A DNA stretch of 64,000 nucleotides from Dyadobacter sp. NIV53 (GCF_019711195.1 NZ_CP081299.1:5552501-5616500), one strand, 5' to 3'; shown: positions 54,352 through 63,777, numbered from the stretch's first letter. The notes: generated from the sequence alone by a model not told the origin. A program made the numbers and translations.

Positions 54352-55611
54352 ATGTACAATCATTTCAAATCAATAAGTTTATCACATCGGAAGGCTCCTC
54401 TTGCAATCAGGGAACAACTTGCCCTGAACGAGGACAGCGCCAAAGGAATCATGCTTCGTTTGAAGGATTTTTTCGATGTTACTGACGTTTTAGTCGTTTC
54501 TACCTGCAATCGTACCGAAATATATTATTCTTCAACAGGTGATCTGAATGAAGAAATGATCAAGCTTTTATTAATAGAAAAGGGAATTTCTGATATTCAG
54601 CCGTTCCTTGCCTATTTTGAGCGTTTTGCTGAGGGTGAAAGTGCCGTTCAGCATTTGTTTGAAGTAGCAACAGGCCTGCATTCCCAGGTTGTTGGAGATA
54701 TGCAGATACCAAATCAGATCAAACATGCATACCAATGGTCAGCCGATCTGAATATGGCTGGTCCTTTTTTGCACCGTTTGCTGCACACCATATTTTTTGC
54801 TAACAAACGCGTTGCACAGGAAACATTTTTCAGGGATGGAGCTGCTTCCATTTCTTATGCATCGGTTGAATTACTGGAAGGGCTTATGCCTAATCCGAAA
54901 ATTTTAGTTGCCGGCCTGGGTGAAATAGGAAGTGATGTATGCCGGAACCTTGCACAAAAAACAGGAGCAGATGTAACGATTGTAAACCGTACGAGAAGTA
55001 AGGCTGATGCGCTTGCAGCAGAATTAGGATTCCGTGTGGCAGATGTTGAGGATATTGAAGCAGAAATTTCCCGTGCTGATATTATTGTATCATCCATTGC
55101 GCGCGATGAACCATTTTTCACAAAAGAAATGATGGTCCGTTTACGTGGCATGTCCTTTAAATATTTTATTGATCTTTCAGTACCGCGCAGTGTTTCTCCG
55201 GAAGTGGAAGAAATACCTGGCGTTATGTTATATACCATTGATTCCATCAGGAGCAGGGCCGACGAAGCGTTAACCCGCAGGATGGATGCAGTTCCTCACG
55301 TTAGGGAAATAATTGGGGAAGCTGTAACAGAATTTAATGATTGGTCGAAAGAAATGATTGTTTCTCCGACTATCCAAAAGCTGAAAGGTGCTTTGGAACA
55401 AATCAGAAAAGAAGAGCTTACTCGCTTTACCAAGAACCTGAGCGATAGCGAACTGGAAAAAGTGGAGCGTATTACAACAAGTATGATGCAGAAAATCCTC
55501 AAACTTCCGGTGCTTCAGCTAAAAGCAGCTTGTAAAAGAGGTGAGGCAGAAACTTTGATCGATGTGTTAAATGACTTGTTCAATCTTGAAAAACAGAAAG
55601 AAAGTCACTGA
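54352..55611 (+). CDS. hemA: Glutamyl-tRNA reductase
   Basis: A 419-residue NADPH enzyme that reduces glutamyl-tRNA to glutamate semialdehyde, the first step of C5 heme synthesis. The catalytic Cys52 is in VVSTCNRTEIYYS; the Rossmann domain has LVAGLGEIGSDVCRNLAQ followed by TIVNRTRSKADALA; the C-terminal dimerisation helices are complete. ATG 54352 is preferred to the GTG three bases earlier. Other heme genes are not in the window; the kinase gene is divergent. Confidence 0.95.
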   Translation: MYNHFKSISLSHRKAPLAIREQLALNEDSAKGIMLRLKDFFDVTDVLVVSTCNRTEIYYSSTGDLNEEMIKLLLIEKGISDIQPFLAYFERFAEGESAVQHLFEVATGLHSQVVGDMQIPNQIKHAYQWSADLNMAGPFLHRLLHTIFFANKRVAQETFFRDGAASISYASVELLEGLMPNPKILVAGLGEIGSDVCRNLAQKTGADVTIVNRTRSKADALAAELGFRVADVEDIEAEISRADIIVSSIARDEPFFTKEMMVRLRGMSFKYFIDLSVPRSVSPEVEEIPGVMLYTIDSIRSRADEALTRRMDAVPHVREIIGEAVTEFNDWSKEMIVSPTIQKLKGALEQIRKEELTRFTKNLSDSELEKVERITTSMMQKILKLPVLQLKAACKRGEAETLIDVLNDLFNLEKQKESH

Positions 55612-55640
55612 TTTTTGAATATTCACTATGGCGTATAAAG

Positions 55641-55683
55641 CCCTGAAATTTAAGTTAAAAGCTTATTTCAGGGTTATTTTTTT
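55641..55683 (+). terminator. Intrinsic terminator after hemA
   Basis: CCCTGAAATTTAAG (55641-55654) pairs with CTTATTTCAGGG (55662-55673) with a small bulge, followed by TTATTTTTTT; 29 bases after the hemA stop. Confidence 0.8.
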
Positions 55684-55690
55684 AAAATAA

Positions 55691-55720
55691 AGAGCGGAAG
55701 TCTGATGGACCATCCGCTCT
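55691..55720. repeat. Inverted repeat downstream of hemA
   Basis: AGAGCGGA (55691-55698) / TCCGCTCT (55713-55720), an 8-base perfect stem just beyond the hemA terminator. The rest of 55721-56053 is AT-rich, with the small palindrome GCCATT-GA-AATGGC near 55808 and no believable gene. Confidence 0.5.
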
Positions 55721-56053
55721 AAGCATTACCTTACCCTCCACAATAATCTTTAATATCCTTCTTCTAATCTCTCTAATTCAATGCCAAAGGCGATTATTAT
55801 ATTCAAATGCCATTGAAATGGCGACTTTATCACATATATAAAATTAAATATAAGCTTGCTGCTTACAATTATTTAAAAGACATACGATGAATGGATTTCT
55901 TTAGATTGAATGATTAAAAAATATTTTTCAATGAAGAGAGAAAATATTTTTCTCATTTGTATTTATTTAATATTTATTACTCAAATCTGTTTTGAAGCTT
56001 GTATTATTTTAATAAAATATTTTTTTATAAAATTTAAAAAAAAAGAGAAAAAT

Positions 56054-56084
56054 AAAAAAGCAGTGCACCGGATTAGTACACTGC
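56054..56084 (-). terminator. Intrinsic terminator after the DEAD-box gene
   Basis: On the minus strand GCAGTGTAC and GTGCACTGC (56084-56076 / 56068-56060) form a 9-pair stem with one mismatch, followed by a T run (A's at 56054-56059 on the plus strand), 25 bases beyond the stop. Confidence 0.85.
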
Positions 56085-56108
56085 CTGATAATTACTTGCT
56101 TTTGATTA

Positions 56109-57437
56109 TTATTTCTTTCCTGATCGTTTGATAGGACGGCCGTACTTCTGCATTTTTTCCTGTGCATGATCCCGGCGTACATTTACTTTCAAGTTTTTAG
56201 CAATTTTTTCATGAAAAGCAGAACCAACCGAATCTCTTTTCGGTAGTTTCATTTCGATACTTTTCATATTAATTTTCGGCTGCTCGTCCGAAGTAAGGAT
56301 TTCCGAAATTTTTAGTTTTTCGGGCAATTCCAGAACAGGGATTTCATAGTTCATCAATGCTTCTATACTTTCTCTGTATTCCTGATCTCTTTCTGTGATA
56401 AAGGAGATAGCTTTTCCTTTTTTATCGGCTCGTCCTGTCCTTCCTATCCTGTGAATATAATTTTCAGGAACTTCGGGAATATCAAAGTTAAATACGTGGG
56501 AAACCTCTGCAACATCCAGTCCTCTCGCAATGATGTCCGTGGCAATCAGTATCCTGTAAGTCCCTTCGTGAAATTGTTTTACCGAATTAAATCTGTGGTT
56601 TTGTTCTTTATTGGAATGTATCACACCAATGGTATCCGGATAATCCCTTTCCAGCTGGCCAAATAACTGATCGGCCAGTTTTTTTGTTGCGACGAAAATA
56701 AGCACTTTGTTCATATCCGGATTTTCGTCCAGCAGATGCTCAAGTAAGTTTACTTTTGTGTAAAAATTCGGAACCAGATAGGCAATCTGCTCAATATTTT
56801 CGAGTGGAGTTCCTACTGGAGCCGCTTCAATGCGAACCGGATTATTGAAGTAGGTCTGCATTAAAACTTCTACCTCAGGTGTTATTGTCGCAGAAAATAA
56901 TAAATTCTGGCGTTTTTGAGGCAGAATGTCCAGTATGTTTTTCAGCTGTGTACGAAACCCAAGATTCAGCATCTCATCCACTTCATCGATAACCAATTTT
57001 TTTATGGCTTTGGTTTTAAGTGATCCGTTCAGCGCCAGGTCTACCAGTCTGCCAGGAGTTGCTACCACCACATCAGCGCCTTGTTTCAATTCAGCCATTT
57101 GTACTTTGATGTTTCCACCGCCATAAACTCCCACAACCTGTAAGGTGAGATAAGCACTCAGTTTTTTCACTTCCTCAGCCACCTGCACCACAAGTTCACG
57201 GGTAGGAACAATGATCAGAAGCTGTGGAAGACGGTCTTTAGAATAATCTATCTGGCGAAGAGTCGGTAATAAATAAGCAAACGTTTTTCCTGTCCCCGTC
57301 TGTGCAATTCCACATACGTCCTTGCCGGACATCATAACTGAAAATACTTTTTCCTGTATAGTTGTGGGTGTCGTATAACCTAGATCAGCAAGGGCACTTA
57401 ATAAAGGTTTGGTGAGATTTAATTCTTGAAAAGTCAT
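56109..57437 (-). CDS. DEAD-box RNA helicase (RhlE-like), motif II DEVD
   Basis: A 442-residue ATP-dependent RNA helicase. Q motif TTIQEKV, motif I AQTGTGKT (residues 45-52), Ia PTRELVVQ, Ib TPGRL, motif II DEVD at 151-154, III SAT, V TDIIARGLDV, VI HRIGRTGR. Motif II reads Asp-Glu-Val-Asp rather than Asp-Glu-Ala-Asp, a mild change that keeps the metal-binding acids. The C-terminal 70 residues are basic, ending in RRDHAQEKMQKYGRPIKRSG, as in RhlE/CsdA relatives acting on structured RNA or ribosome assembly. Followed by its own terminator. Confidence 0.94.
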   Translation of the reverse strand: MTFQELNLTKPLLSALADLGYTTPTTIQEKVFSVMMSGKDVCGIAQTGTGKTFAYLLPTLRQIDYSKDRLPQLLIIVPTRELVVQVAEEVKKLSAYLTLQVVGVYGGGNIKVQMAELKQGADVVVATPGRLVDLALNGSLKTKAIKKLVIDEVDEMLNLGFRTQLKNILDILPQKRQNLLFSATITPEVEVLMQTYFNNPVRIEAAPVGTPLENIEQIAYLVPNFYTKVNLLEHLLDENPDMNKVLIFVATKKLADQLFGQLERDYPDTIGVIHSNKEQNHRFNSVKQFHEGTYRILIATDIIARGLDVAEVSHVFNFDIPEVPENYIHRIGRTGRADKKGKAISFITERDQEYRESIEALMNYEIPVLELPEKLKISEILTSDEQPKINMKSIEMKLPKRDSVGSAFHEKIAKNLKVNVRRDHAQEKMQKYGRPIKRSGKK

Positions 57438-57538
57438 AGCATTCTTATAATATAGAATGCAAAGTTACCTTTAATCTGCTTTGGGAAAGAACTTAATAGT
57501 TAATCATGCGAAAAAACAATGATACGAGGATTTGAATT

Positions 57539-57895
57539 CTACCATTTTGTGTAGGTCCAGGCCCACCAGATCAGTACTAACTGCAGCGGAAGACGGAGAA
57601 TAGCTATCCATAATGAAGGATTGCTTTTTTGATAAAAACTAACTGCCATTTGAATATTAGCCGGGAATATAGCAATTAATAGTAAAACCAGTAACCAGGC
57701 TCCGGCAGTCCTTGTAACAGGAAACAAAAGCAGTAAGCCAAATAATATTTCAAATATTCCGCTGATATAAACCAGTTGTAGCGGATAAGGAAGATAGGTT
57801 GGCATAATTTTCAGGTATACCTTTGGACGGACGAAGTGAAGGATACCGGCTAAAACATAAAAAAACGACATGATGTAAAGCCCAAAAAATTTCAT
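57539..57895 (-). CDS. DoxX-like small membrane protein
   Basis: A 118-residue protein with four transmembrane helices and the DoxX-type features LAGILHFVRPKVYLKIMPTY and PLQLVYISGIFEILFGLLLL. DoxX-like proteins are inner-membrane proteins of uncertain role, some linked to quinol or sulfur oxidation. A start at ATG 57907 would add four residues. Function unknown. Confidence 0.8.
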   Translation of the reverse strand: MKFFGLYIMSFFYVLAGILHFVRPKVYLKIMPTYLPYPLQLVYISGIFEILFGLLLLFPVTRTAGAWLLVLLLIAIFPANIQMAVSFYQKSNPSLWIAILRLPLQLVLIWWAWTYTKW

Positions 57896-57967
57896 GTAGC
57901 ATTGCATTTAAAAATCAGAAAGGACACTCGTAATGAATGTCCTTTTTTGTACCGGATATATTTTATT

Positions 57968-58618
57968 TTATCTTGCTCTGAAACGTCCGGTATTTTTATT
58001 GTAAGTCCCGAATGGAAAGCTTAAACCTGCATTGATGCCCCAATTGCTATTTTTTAAATTGTAGCTATCCTTGGAAACATCCAGTAAACCCAGGCCGTAA
58101 CGCGCGTCCAGATTCAGCCAGATTTTATCTTTCAGACGGATATTTATTCCTGCGCCAAAAGTAAGGCCTAGGTCAAAAGGATTATAAACACGGTTATTTG
58201 AATCAGGATTAAGATTATTGCCGTCTTTGTCCTTTGCACCTACCAGAAAGTTTAAAGAAGGTCCGACAAACAATTTGGGACGAAATTTGTCTCCATACTG
58301 CCCAAAGAAATAGGTGGCCAGTAATGGCAACTGAATATAGTTTAAATTAATTTCATTGGTTTTGTTATATACCTGAGCACCAAGTTGCGTAAATAAAACC
58401 TGGCCGCTAAAACCAAACCCTGTTTTGGAAGCATAAGTATAAAATCCACCAACCGTTAATCCCGCTTTCGCATTTGTTGTATTGCCAATTCCTGCTTTAT
58501 TTCCTCTGAAATTAGCAATAGAGACACCTGCAATCGGACCGATAGATACATTCTCCTGAGCAAAAGACTGAGATGCGCCAGATAGAAGTACAAATAATAG
58601 AATAATGCAATTTTTCAT
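57968..58618 (-). CDS. PorT-family outer-membrane beta-barrel protein
   Basis: A 216-residue protein with signal peptide (NCIILLFVLLSGASQSFAQ) and an eight-strand-type barrel: VSIGPIAGVSIANFRG, a GFGFSGQVLFTQLGAQ strand and a terminal WGINAGLSFPFG. This is the PorT/OMP_b-brl_2 group, abundant in Bacteroidota. ATG 58618 is preferred because the signal starts there; the frame is open to 58672. Role unknown. Confidence 0.83.
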   Translation of the reverse strand: MKNCIILLFVLLSGASQSFAQENVSIGPIAGVSIANFRGNKAGIGNTTNAKAGLTVGGFYTYASKTGFGFSGQVLFTQLGAQVYNKTNEINLNYIQLPLLATYFFGQYGDKFRPKLFVGPSLNFLVGAKDKDGNNLNPDSNNRVYNPFDLGLTFGAGINIRLKDKIWLNLDARYGLGLLDVSKDSYNLKNSNWGINAGLSFPFGTYNKNTGRFRAR

Positions 58619-58843
58619 GAAGTTACTTTTAAGTATGTTTTCACTACACATACTAATTTGCATGCCAGACAAGGCAACATAGTTACGTATTGGTTATTTG
58701 ACTAACCATCAATATTATATAAGATAGTTTCAATTTTTGGTAATACGTATTTTGAATAAATCTGTGGTGATATATCTACATATTTAGAGAAAAGCCCTAC
58801 AAAGGCAATGGTTTTTATACATTATCCGAAATTTTGAAAATTT

Positions 58844-60175
58844 TCATTTACCTAACCTTTGCAGAATGAAATATAGTGGTGCTCCTCCCAGAAAAAGGCC
58901 CCATCCAACTATGGCTGAAGAAGGATCTGTAACAATAACGTTGACGGCAACAACAAGAAGAAATAATACAAAAAATGCAGGAAGCCAGGGATAACCTATC
59001 ATTTTAAAACCTTTGTGTTCGTCATTAATTCCCGCTTTTTTCCGGAATACGAAAATAGTAGCAGCAGCACTTGCGAGGGCAATACTATCTACTGACATGA
59101 CATAGTTTACAATCTGCTCAAAAGTATCCAGCATTGCCAGGGAAATCAGGGTGGTGACAATCAAAAATGTAAGTGCAAATTCCTGTACCTGCGTTTTTGA
59201 ATTCACTTTTTTGAAAATCGGGGGAAGTATATGATCGTCGGCCAAAGCATAATATACACGCGGAAGTGAAAGCATAGTAGCATTGATAAACCCTAAAACA
59301 GAAAGGAAAATAGCAATTGAAAAGAAAATTTCTCCCCATGGCCCAAACAATGCTCTGGCTGTATCAGCTGCAATAAGATTGGAGTTTTGTAAACCCGCAA
59401 AACCTAACACATTATAGTAAGTATAGTTAAGTGCCAGATACAATCCGAGTATAAGAAACATACCTAAGAATATTCCTCTCGGTGTATTACGAACGGGATT
59501 TTTAATATCAGCGCCAAAATTCAATGTTTGCTGATAACCGCCAAATGTGTAAAACACTGCAATCAGACTTGCGCCAAACGCTGTCAGCCAGTTTCCGGAA
59601 GATTGGGGTAGGGGCAGATGTTTAAGCGTTGAGGGATTTTGGGTATAAAAAATGCCGGTACATAACACCAGCATCATCAGGATTTTCAGGGTACTTAAAA
59701 GATTTTGCGTTCGTGAACCTGACTTAATACCCAGCATATTAATAGTGTAAAAGAATAACAGCGTTACAACTGCGGTTCCCTGTATGGCGAGCTGGCTATG
59801 CAAAGAAGCCGGTAATAACGGATTAATATATTCGGAGCCAATAAGTGCCACACCTGCCATTCCTGCACCATAGGTAAGTACAATTACCCAGTTGATCATG
59901 AAAGAATAAAGTGGGTGAAAAGCGGTGGAAATCAGTTTATAAAATCCACCTGGAAAATGATGCCTCGAACCAATTTCTGCAAAAACAAATGCACCGATCA
60001 TGCTTACAATTCCTCCGGCAACCCAGGCAGAAAAAAATAATACAGGAGTTTCTGCCTGTCTGGCAACGATGGCGGGAGTCCTGAATATGCCAATACCTAT
60101 AACGAGACTTATGACAATCATGCCTAAATCGAAGACACCAATTTGCGGACGTATTTTATCAGAAGGCTCAGGCAT
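58844..60175 (-). CDS. APC-family amino acid permease
   Basis: A 443-residue inner-membrane transporter with about 12 helices. The first helix has the APC unwound motif VISLVIGIGIFRTPA (GxGIF) and the sixth region carries AVFYTFGGYQQTLNFGADIK. It should import amino acids with protons or by exchange. The closest type is the LAT/YfnA-like group. Substrate not predictable. It precedes, on the same strand, nothing in an obvious operon; the J-like gene is upstream by 57 bases and may be cotranscribed. Confidence 0.88.
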   Translation of the reverse strand: MPEPSDKIRPQIGVFDLGMIVISLVIGIGIFRTPAIVARQAETPVLFFSAWVAGGIVSMIGAFVFAEIGSRHHFPGGFYKLISTAFHPLYSFMINWVIVLTYGAGMAGVALIGSEYINPLLPASLHSQLAIQGTAVVTLLFFYTINMLGIKSGSRTQNLLSTLKILMMLVLCTGIFYTQNPSTLKHLPLPQSSGNWLTAFGASLIAVFYTFGGYQQTLNFGADIKNPVRNTPRGIFLGMFLILGLYLALNYTYYNVLGFAGLQNSNLIAADTARALFGPWGEIFFSIAIFLSVLGFINATMLSLPRVYYALADDHILPPIFKKVNSKTQVQEFALTFLIVTTLISLAMLDTFEQIVNYVMSVDSIALASAAATIFVFRKKAGINDEHKGFKMIGYPWLPAFFVLFLLVVAVNVIVTDPSSAIVGWGLFLGGAPLYFILQRLGK

Positions 60176-60232
60176 TGGTGCAGGTTTAGTAAATGGATTT
60201 TTAAGATAAAGAATTATTCAGTCTTTTTATCC

Positions 60233-61309
60233 TCAATCGTCTCCCATATCCATTTCTTCTTCATTTGGAATCTGGTAGGTTTTCAGGTATGCTTTCAACT
60301 GAGAAGGCGTTTGCCAGTGTTTCAGAATGATCTTAATATTTTTGATCTCGGCTTTTACTTCGTTTACATTGGTATTGAATTTGACGATAACTGTGGTCAG
60401 TGAATTGGCATGCTGGTATGGAAGTCCGCATAATGACGAGATTTCCTTTTGTATCATCTCCTTTTCAATTTCCAGGTCTTCAACCTGTTGCTTTAATACT
60501 TTATTGTAATAATTGAGCTGGTTTTTAGTCAGGTTTTCAAGATGATCCTGATCAATCCGGTCAAATTCAATTTGTAATTTAAGCAGTTCCAAAAGGTTGT
60601 TATTCTGGTAACTTCCGATAACGCGCTGCATAATTTCAGTTTTTCGCAGTTTTTCGTTTTCGTCGGTTTCCAGGTCAGGATGAAAAGCCTTCACCAGATC
60701 CATGTAAACGGTCCGAACAGATTTGGTTGTTTTTTGCTTGTCCATATTCAGTTTTGCCTCCTGAATACGCGCCTGCAATCTTTCGGTCCTGTGCGCTTCT
60801 TTGATACGCTGCTGCTCCTCTTCTGGTAATTCGTGGAAGTTTTCAGGAAATTCAGTCTGTCTTTCCGGTTCCTGTTCAATCAAAAATGCAGGATCAGTGA
60901 TTTTCTCAGCGGATTTTTGTGTGGCATATTCAAGTGCCGTTTCAATGTCAACTTCGCTGTATTTATTGTAAACGGCTTTCAGTTCGTCAAATCCATAATT
61001 GGCAATAAGATCAAACGCATTTTCAGTAATCAGGTAAGCCAGTTTGGTTTGATATGCGTTCCTGAACAGGTCATTTGTATAAGTGCGATCCATCAGGTTA
61101 ACCATTTCAACTCTGAAAGCCTGAAATTCCATTACCAGTGGATTAAGGTCAGTTGGAATGCGCTGGATGATTTGGTCCCTTGCGCTTTTCAGTTCAGGAA
61201 TCAAATGGTCCAGTTGTTCTATTTTCTCAGAAAGTTGATTGAATTCTTTTTGGCGTTTGTTAAGAACAGATTTGGGCTGTCCAATGCGAAGTAATGCTGT
61301 ATTGATCAT
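60233..61309 (-). CDS. Coiled-coil protein with J-domain-like segment
   Basis: A 358-residue soluble, highly charged protein. Residues 1-110 and 245-330 are helical/coiled coil; the middle has a DnaJ-like hairpin TVYMDLVKAFHPDLETDENE with His210-Pro211-Asp212 followed by a helix, the signature by which J proteins stimulate Hsp70 ATPase. The usual preceding YxxLG helix is degenerate, so it is a divergent J protein. Similar proteins occur in Cytophagales. Substrate and partner unknown; DnaK would be the natural partner. Confidence 0.65.
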   Translation of the reverse strand: MINTALLRIGQPKSVLNKRQKEFNQLSEKIEQLDHLIPELKSARDQIIQRIPTDLNPLVMEFQAFRVEMVNLMDRTYTNDLFRNAYQTKLAYLITENAFDLIANYGFDELKAVYNKYSEVDIETALEYATQKSAEKITDPAFLIEQEPERQTEFPENFHELPEEEQQRIKEAHRTERLQARIQEAKLNMDKQKTTKSVRTVYMDLVKAFHPDLETDENEKLRKTEIMQRVIGSYQNNNLLELLKLQIEFDRIDQDHLENLTKNQLNYYNKVLKQQVEDLEIEKEMIQKEISSLCGLPYQHANSLTTVIVKFNTNVNEVKAEIKNIKIILKHWQTPSQLKAYLKTYQIPNEEEMDMGDD

Positions 61310-61317
61310 GGAACAAA

Positions 61318-61416
61318 GGTAAGGGTTAACGCTGAGTTAAGAGAGTTAAGTACAGAGTTCGCTGCTTTTTTCTTTGTGAACTCTGGGCCTAACTGCTTTG
61401 ATTCTGCGTTAAACTC
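61318..61416. repeat. GAGTTAA-type intergenic repeat
   Basis: GCTGAGTTAAGAGAGTTAAGTACAG... pairs loosely with ...GAACTCTGGGCCTAAC and GTTAAACTCTT further on, using the same GAGTT/AACTC words as the tract at 39.5 kb. It separates two minus-strand genes and lies directly after the EamA stop. Confidence 0.5.
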
Positions 61417-62346
61417 TTATAAACCTAGTTCCTGGTAAGAAATCAAAATAATTGCCACTACTGCTAATGTCAGTCCTAGCCTGTTGTAATTATTTAATTG
61501 TTCCTTATAAATGATCCATGCAGCAAAAGAAGAAACTAACATGCTGAGAATGTTATAAATAGGGAAAACATAAGCCGCACTATTTCCAAAGTCTGATAAG
61601 GCTTGTAACAGGAAGTACAATGACAAAAAATTGGGGACGCCCAGTATCAAACCGCCAATAAGACTGCGTAATTCAATTTTTTCATTATTAAACAAAACCT
61701 TATAAATCAGCAAAACTGATCCGATCAGAACGGCACCGGTACACGCAATAATCATAAAAACAGTTGTTTGCCCGGCTGCATAATATTTTGAGGATAAATA
61801 ATTGATAAGTGTATTATTAGTCCCGCTGCCAAAGAAAGTAAGCAGGGGGAGAAGCCAGAGTAGTGATGTGAAATTTTTAGGCTGATCTTTTTCAACGATA
61901 ATTTCCTTTACAATGTCCTTTTTCTGAGTTTGAATGGCACCTAACGCAAGTGCGGCCAATGCCAGGATCAATCCTGTATAATTGAGGAAAGTAAAATCCT
62001 TATTGTTGTTTTTAAAAATAAACAGGCCAAAAAGTACGGGTATGACCAGTGACATATTTCCTGCCAGGGAGGCTGCTGTAACACTTACTTTTTGAGCCGT
62101 AAGTCCGATAAACATAAATGCAATCACAAACATAGTTCCCAAAGCCAGTGTAAGGATTGTGCCTTCGGAACTCCAATCGACATTGGTAAATGCATGAAGA
62201 TCCGGCGTCAGGAAAAGCCCGGTCAGTACGCAGGAGTAATAATTGAAAACAATGGCATGGAAGGAATTGATCCTGTAACGCGGATAAGCCCGCATGATCA
62301 TATACAGGGCAACAGTGAATAGGACGGAGAGTATGAAGTTGAGCAT
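61417..62346 (-). CDS. EamA/DMT-type transporter
   Basis: A 309-residue inner-membrane protein with about ten helices in two EamA-like halves (the first ending near residue 130, the second from about 170), for example AASLAGNMSLVIPVLFGLFI and ALSDFGNSAAYVFPIYNIL. These are drug/metabolite transporter-family carriers. Substrate unknown. The stop is 47 bases of repeat sequence away from purN, which lies upstream of the start on the same strand. Confidence 0.82.
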   Translation of the reverse strand: MLNFILSVLFTVALYMIMRAYPRYRINSFHAIVFNYYSCVLTGLFLTPDLHAFTNVDWSSEGTILTLALGTMFVIAFMFIGLTAQKVSVTAASLAGNMSLVIPVLFGLFIFKNNNKDFTFLNYTGLILALAALALGAIQTQKKDIVKEIIVEKDQPKNFTSLLWLLPLLTFFGSGTNNTLINYLSSKYYAAGQTTVFMIIACTGAVLIGSVLLIYKVLFNNEKIELRSLIGGLILGVPNFLSLYFLLQALSDFGNSAAYVFPIYNILSMLVSSFAAWIIYKEQLNNYNRLGLTLAVVAIILISYQELGL

Positions 62347-62393
62347 AGGATAGAAGGGTGGTTAACGGTTAAGGGGTAACGGTTAACGGGCAA
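62347..62393. repeat. GGTTAACGG direct repeats
   Basis: GGTTAACGGTTAAG and GGTAACGGTTAACG lie in tandem between purN and the EamA gene. Each unit is itself near-palindromic (GTTAAC). Part of the same class of GTTAA-rich intergenic repeats. Confidence 0.55.
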
Positions 62394-62972
62394 TTAGTCG
62401 GTTTTTATTTTTGTGATAACTTCTTCAATCACTTTTGGATAATTTTCATGCTCCAATACCTGCACTTTTTTTGCAACGTCATCCGGCGTATCAGTTGCTG
62501 AAACCTCACAGGTTATCTGTGAAATAATGTTTCCTTCATCGTACCGTTCATTTACAAAATGAATGGTAATACCAGATTCCGTTTCTTTGGCTGCTACCAC
62601 CGCTTCATGTACAAAATGTCCGTACATGCCTTTGCCTCCGTGTTTTGGTAATAAGGCAGGGTGAATATTTACGATTTTTTCAGGATAAGCTTTTACGAGA
62701 AAATCCGGAATCAGCATCATAAAACCGGCTAACACAATGAAATCTGTCTTTTCATTTTGGAGCAATTGCAGAATTCTATCTGTGTCGTAAAAGGTTTTTT
62801 TATCAAAAATCACAACCGGAATATGCAGCTTTCTGGCACGCATAATTACACCGGCCAGTGGATTGTTAGTCAGTATCAGTGAAATTTCCACATTTGGTTT
62901 TTCTGCAAAATATTCGCTTATTTTTTCTGCGTTTGAACCTGAACCGGATGCAAAAATGGCAATACGTATCAT
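62394..62972 (-). CDS. purN: Phosphoribosylglycinamide formyltransferase
   Basis: A 192-residue enzyme of purine synthesis that formylates GAR with 10-formyl-tetrahydrofolate. ATG 62972 starts IRIAIFASGSGSNAEKI; the active site is clear in VNIHPALLPKHGGKGMYGHF (His-Pro and the glycine loop) and in ESGITIHFVNERYDEG with the catalytic Asp. Length is typical of PurN. The longer frame to 63005 adds non-conserved residues and is not used. Confidence 0.95.
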   Translation of the reverse strand: MIRIAIFASGSGSNAEKISEYFAEKPNVEISLILTNNPLAGVIMRARKLHIPVVIFDKKTFYDTDRILQLLQNEKTDFIVLAGFMMLIPDFLVKAYPEKIVNIHPALLPKHGGKGMYGHFVHEAVVAAKETESGITIHFVNERYDEGNIISQITCEVSATDTPDDVAKKVQVLEHENYPKVIEEVITKIKTD

Positions 62973-63081
62973 TGTAATTTGTAAATTATTTTCAAAGTTT
63001 GGCAAAGCTATAAAAAAGAACGGCTTCCCGGGATGCAGGAAGCCGATTGAAAGTGAATTTATAAAACCGGAGAAAAGTACT

Positions 63082-63777
63082 TCAATAGATTTTGGTCAGT
63101 TCTGTCGTTGCTATCAGTTTACCTTTCCGGTAAGTTTCTGTTTTTAAATCCCATAAAATACCCGGTGTACGGTAGGAAATGGTATGCATGTCCATTTTGA
63201 CGCCCAATCCCATTTTGGTTTCCATCAGCATATCCGCCGTTATTTTATAAGCATCAAACGAGCCGGCAGGAATCGTCAGTTTTTCCTGACTTTCTATCTG
63301 TCTGTTTGATATGAGCATGTTTAACGTAATTTTCAACGGGCCGGATGCACCTTCTCCTTTGAGAGAAGCATCTTTCAGTTTTTGCCCGACAGCGTATTTT
63401 ACGGGATACACAATGTCTTCGGAAGTAAATTTCATTTGAAAATTTTCAAACGATTTTAACTGCTCCTGACTGATCAGCGAACTGGCGTCAAGTGTGAGAG
63501 AATTGCCATCGCAGCGCATTTTATAAGTGTTTTTCAATTCCGATTTACCTTTTGTATTAAAGGATTCGAAGTCAATGGTAATGATGGAATTGCTTCCTTC
63601 TTTAGTTACACTTGCAATTCTGTAAGTCATTTTGCCGGATGGTTTTCCCTTTCCGTCAAAACTATCCATATCAAATCCACTGCCGGCTTTTAAAGTCATT
63701 CCCATACATTCCTGCGCTTGTGATGAAGCAGAAAAAATAAGCAGGCACAAGAAACTAAGTAAAAAGTTCTTTATCAT
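63082..63777 (-). CDS. Exported DUF3108/TapB-like protein
   Basis: A 231-residue protein with a signal peptide (NFLLSFLCLLIFSASSQAQ). The mature part is all-beta with a lipocalin-like course (MTYRIASVTKEGSNSIITID ... LTIPAGSFDAYKITADM ... GLGVKMDMHTISYRTPGILW), similar to DUF3108/TapB-family periplasmic proteins of Bacteroidota. No catalytic motif. Function unknown. Confidence 0.7.
   Translation of the reverse strand: MIKNFLLSFLCLLIFSASSQAQECMGMTLKAGSGFDMDSFDGKGKPSGKMTYRIASVTKEGSNSIITIDFESFNTKGKSELKNTYKMRCDGNSLTLDASSLISQEQLKSFENFQMKFTSEDIVYPVKYAVGQKLKDASLKGEGASGPLKITLNMLISNRQIESQEKLTIPAGSFDAYKITADMLMETKMGLGVKMDMHTISYRTPGILWDLKTETYRKGKLIATTELTKIY

Noticed and set aside
55910..56131. 73-codon plus-strand ORF with Lys-rich, Ile/Phe-rich product
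   Set aside because: AT-rich composition, overlaps the terminator and the 3' end of the DEAD-box gene, no plausible domain.
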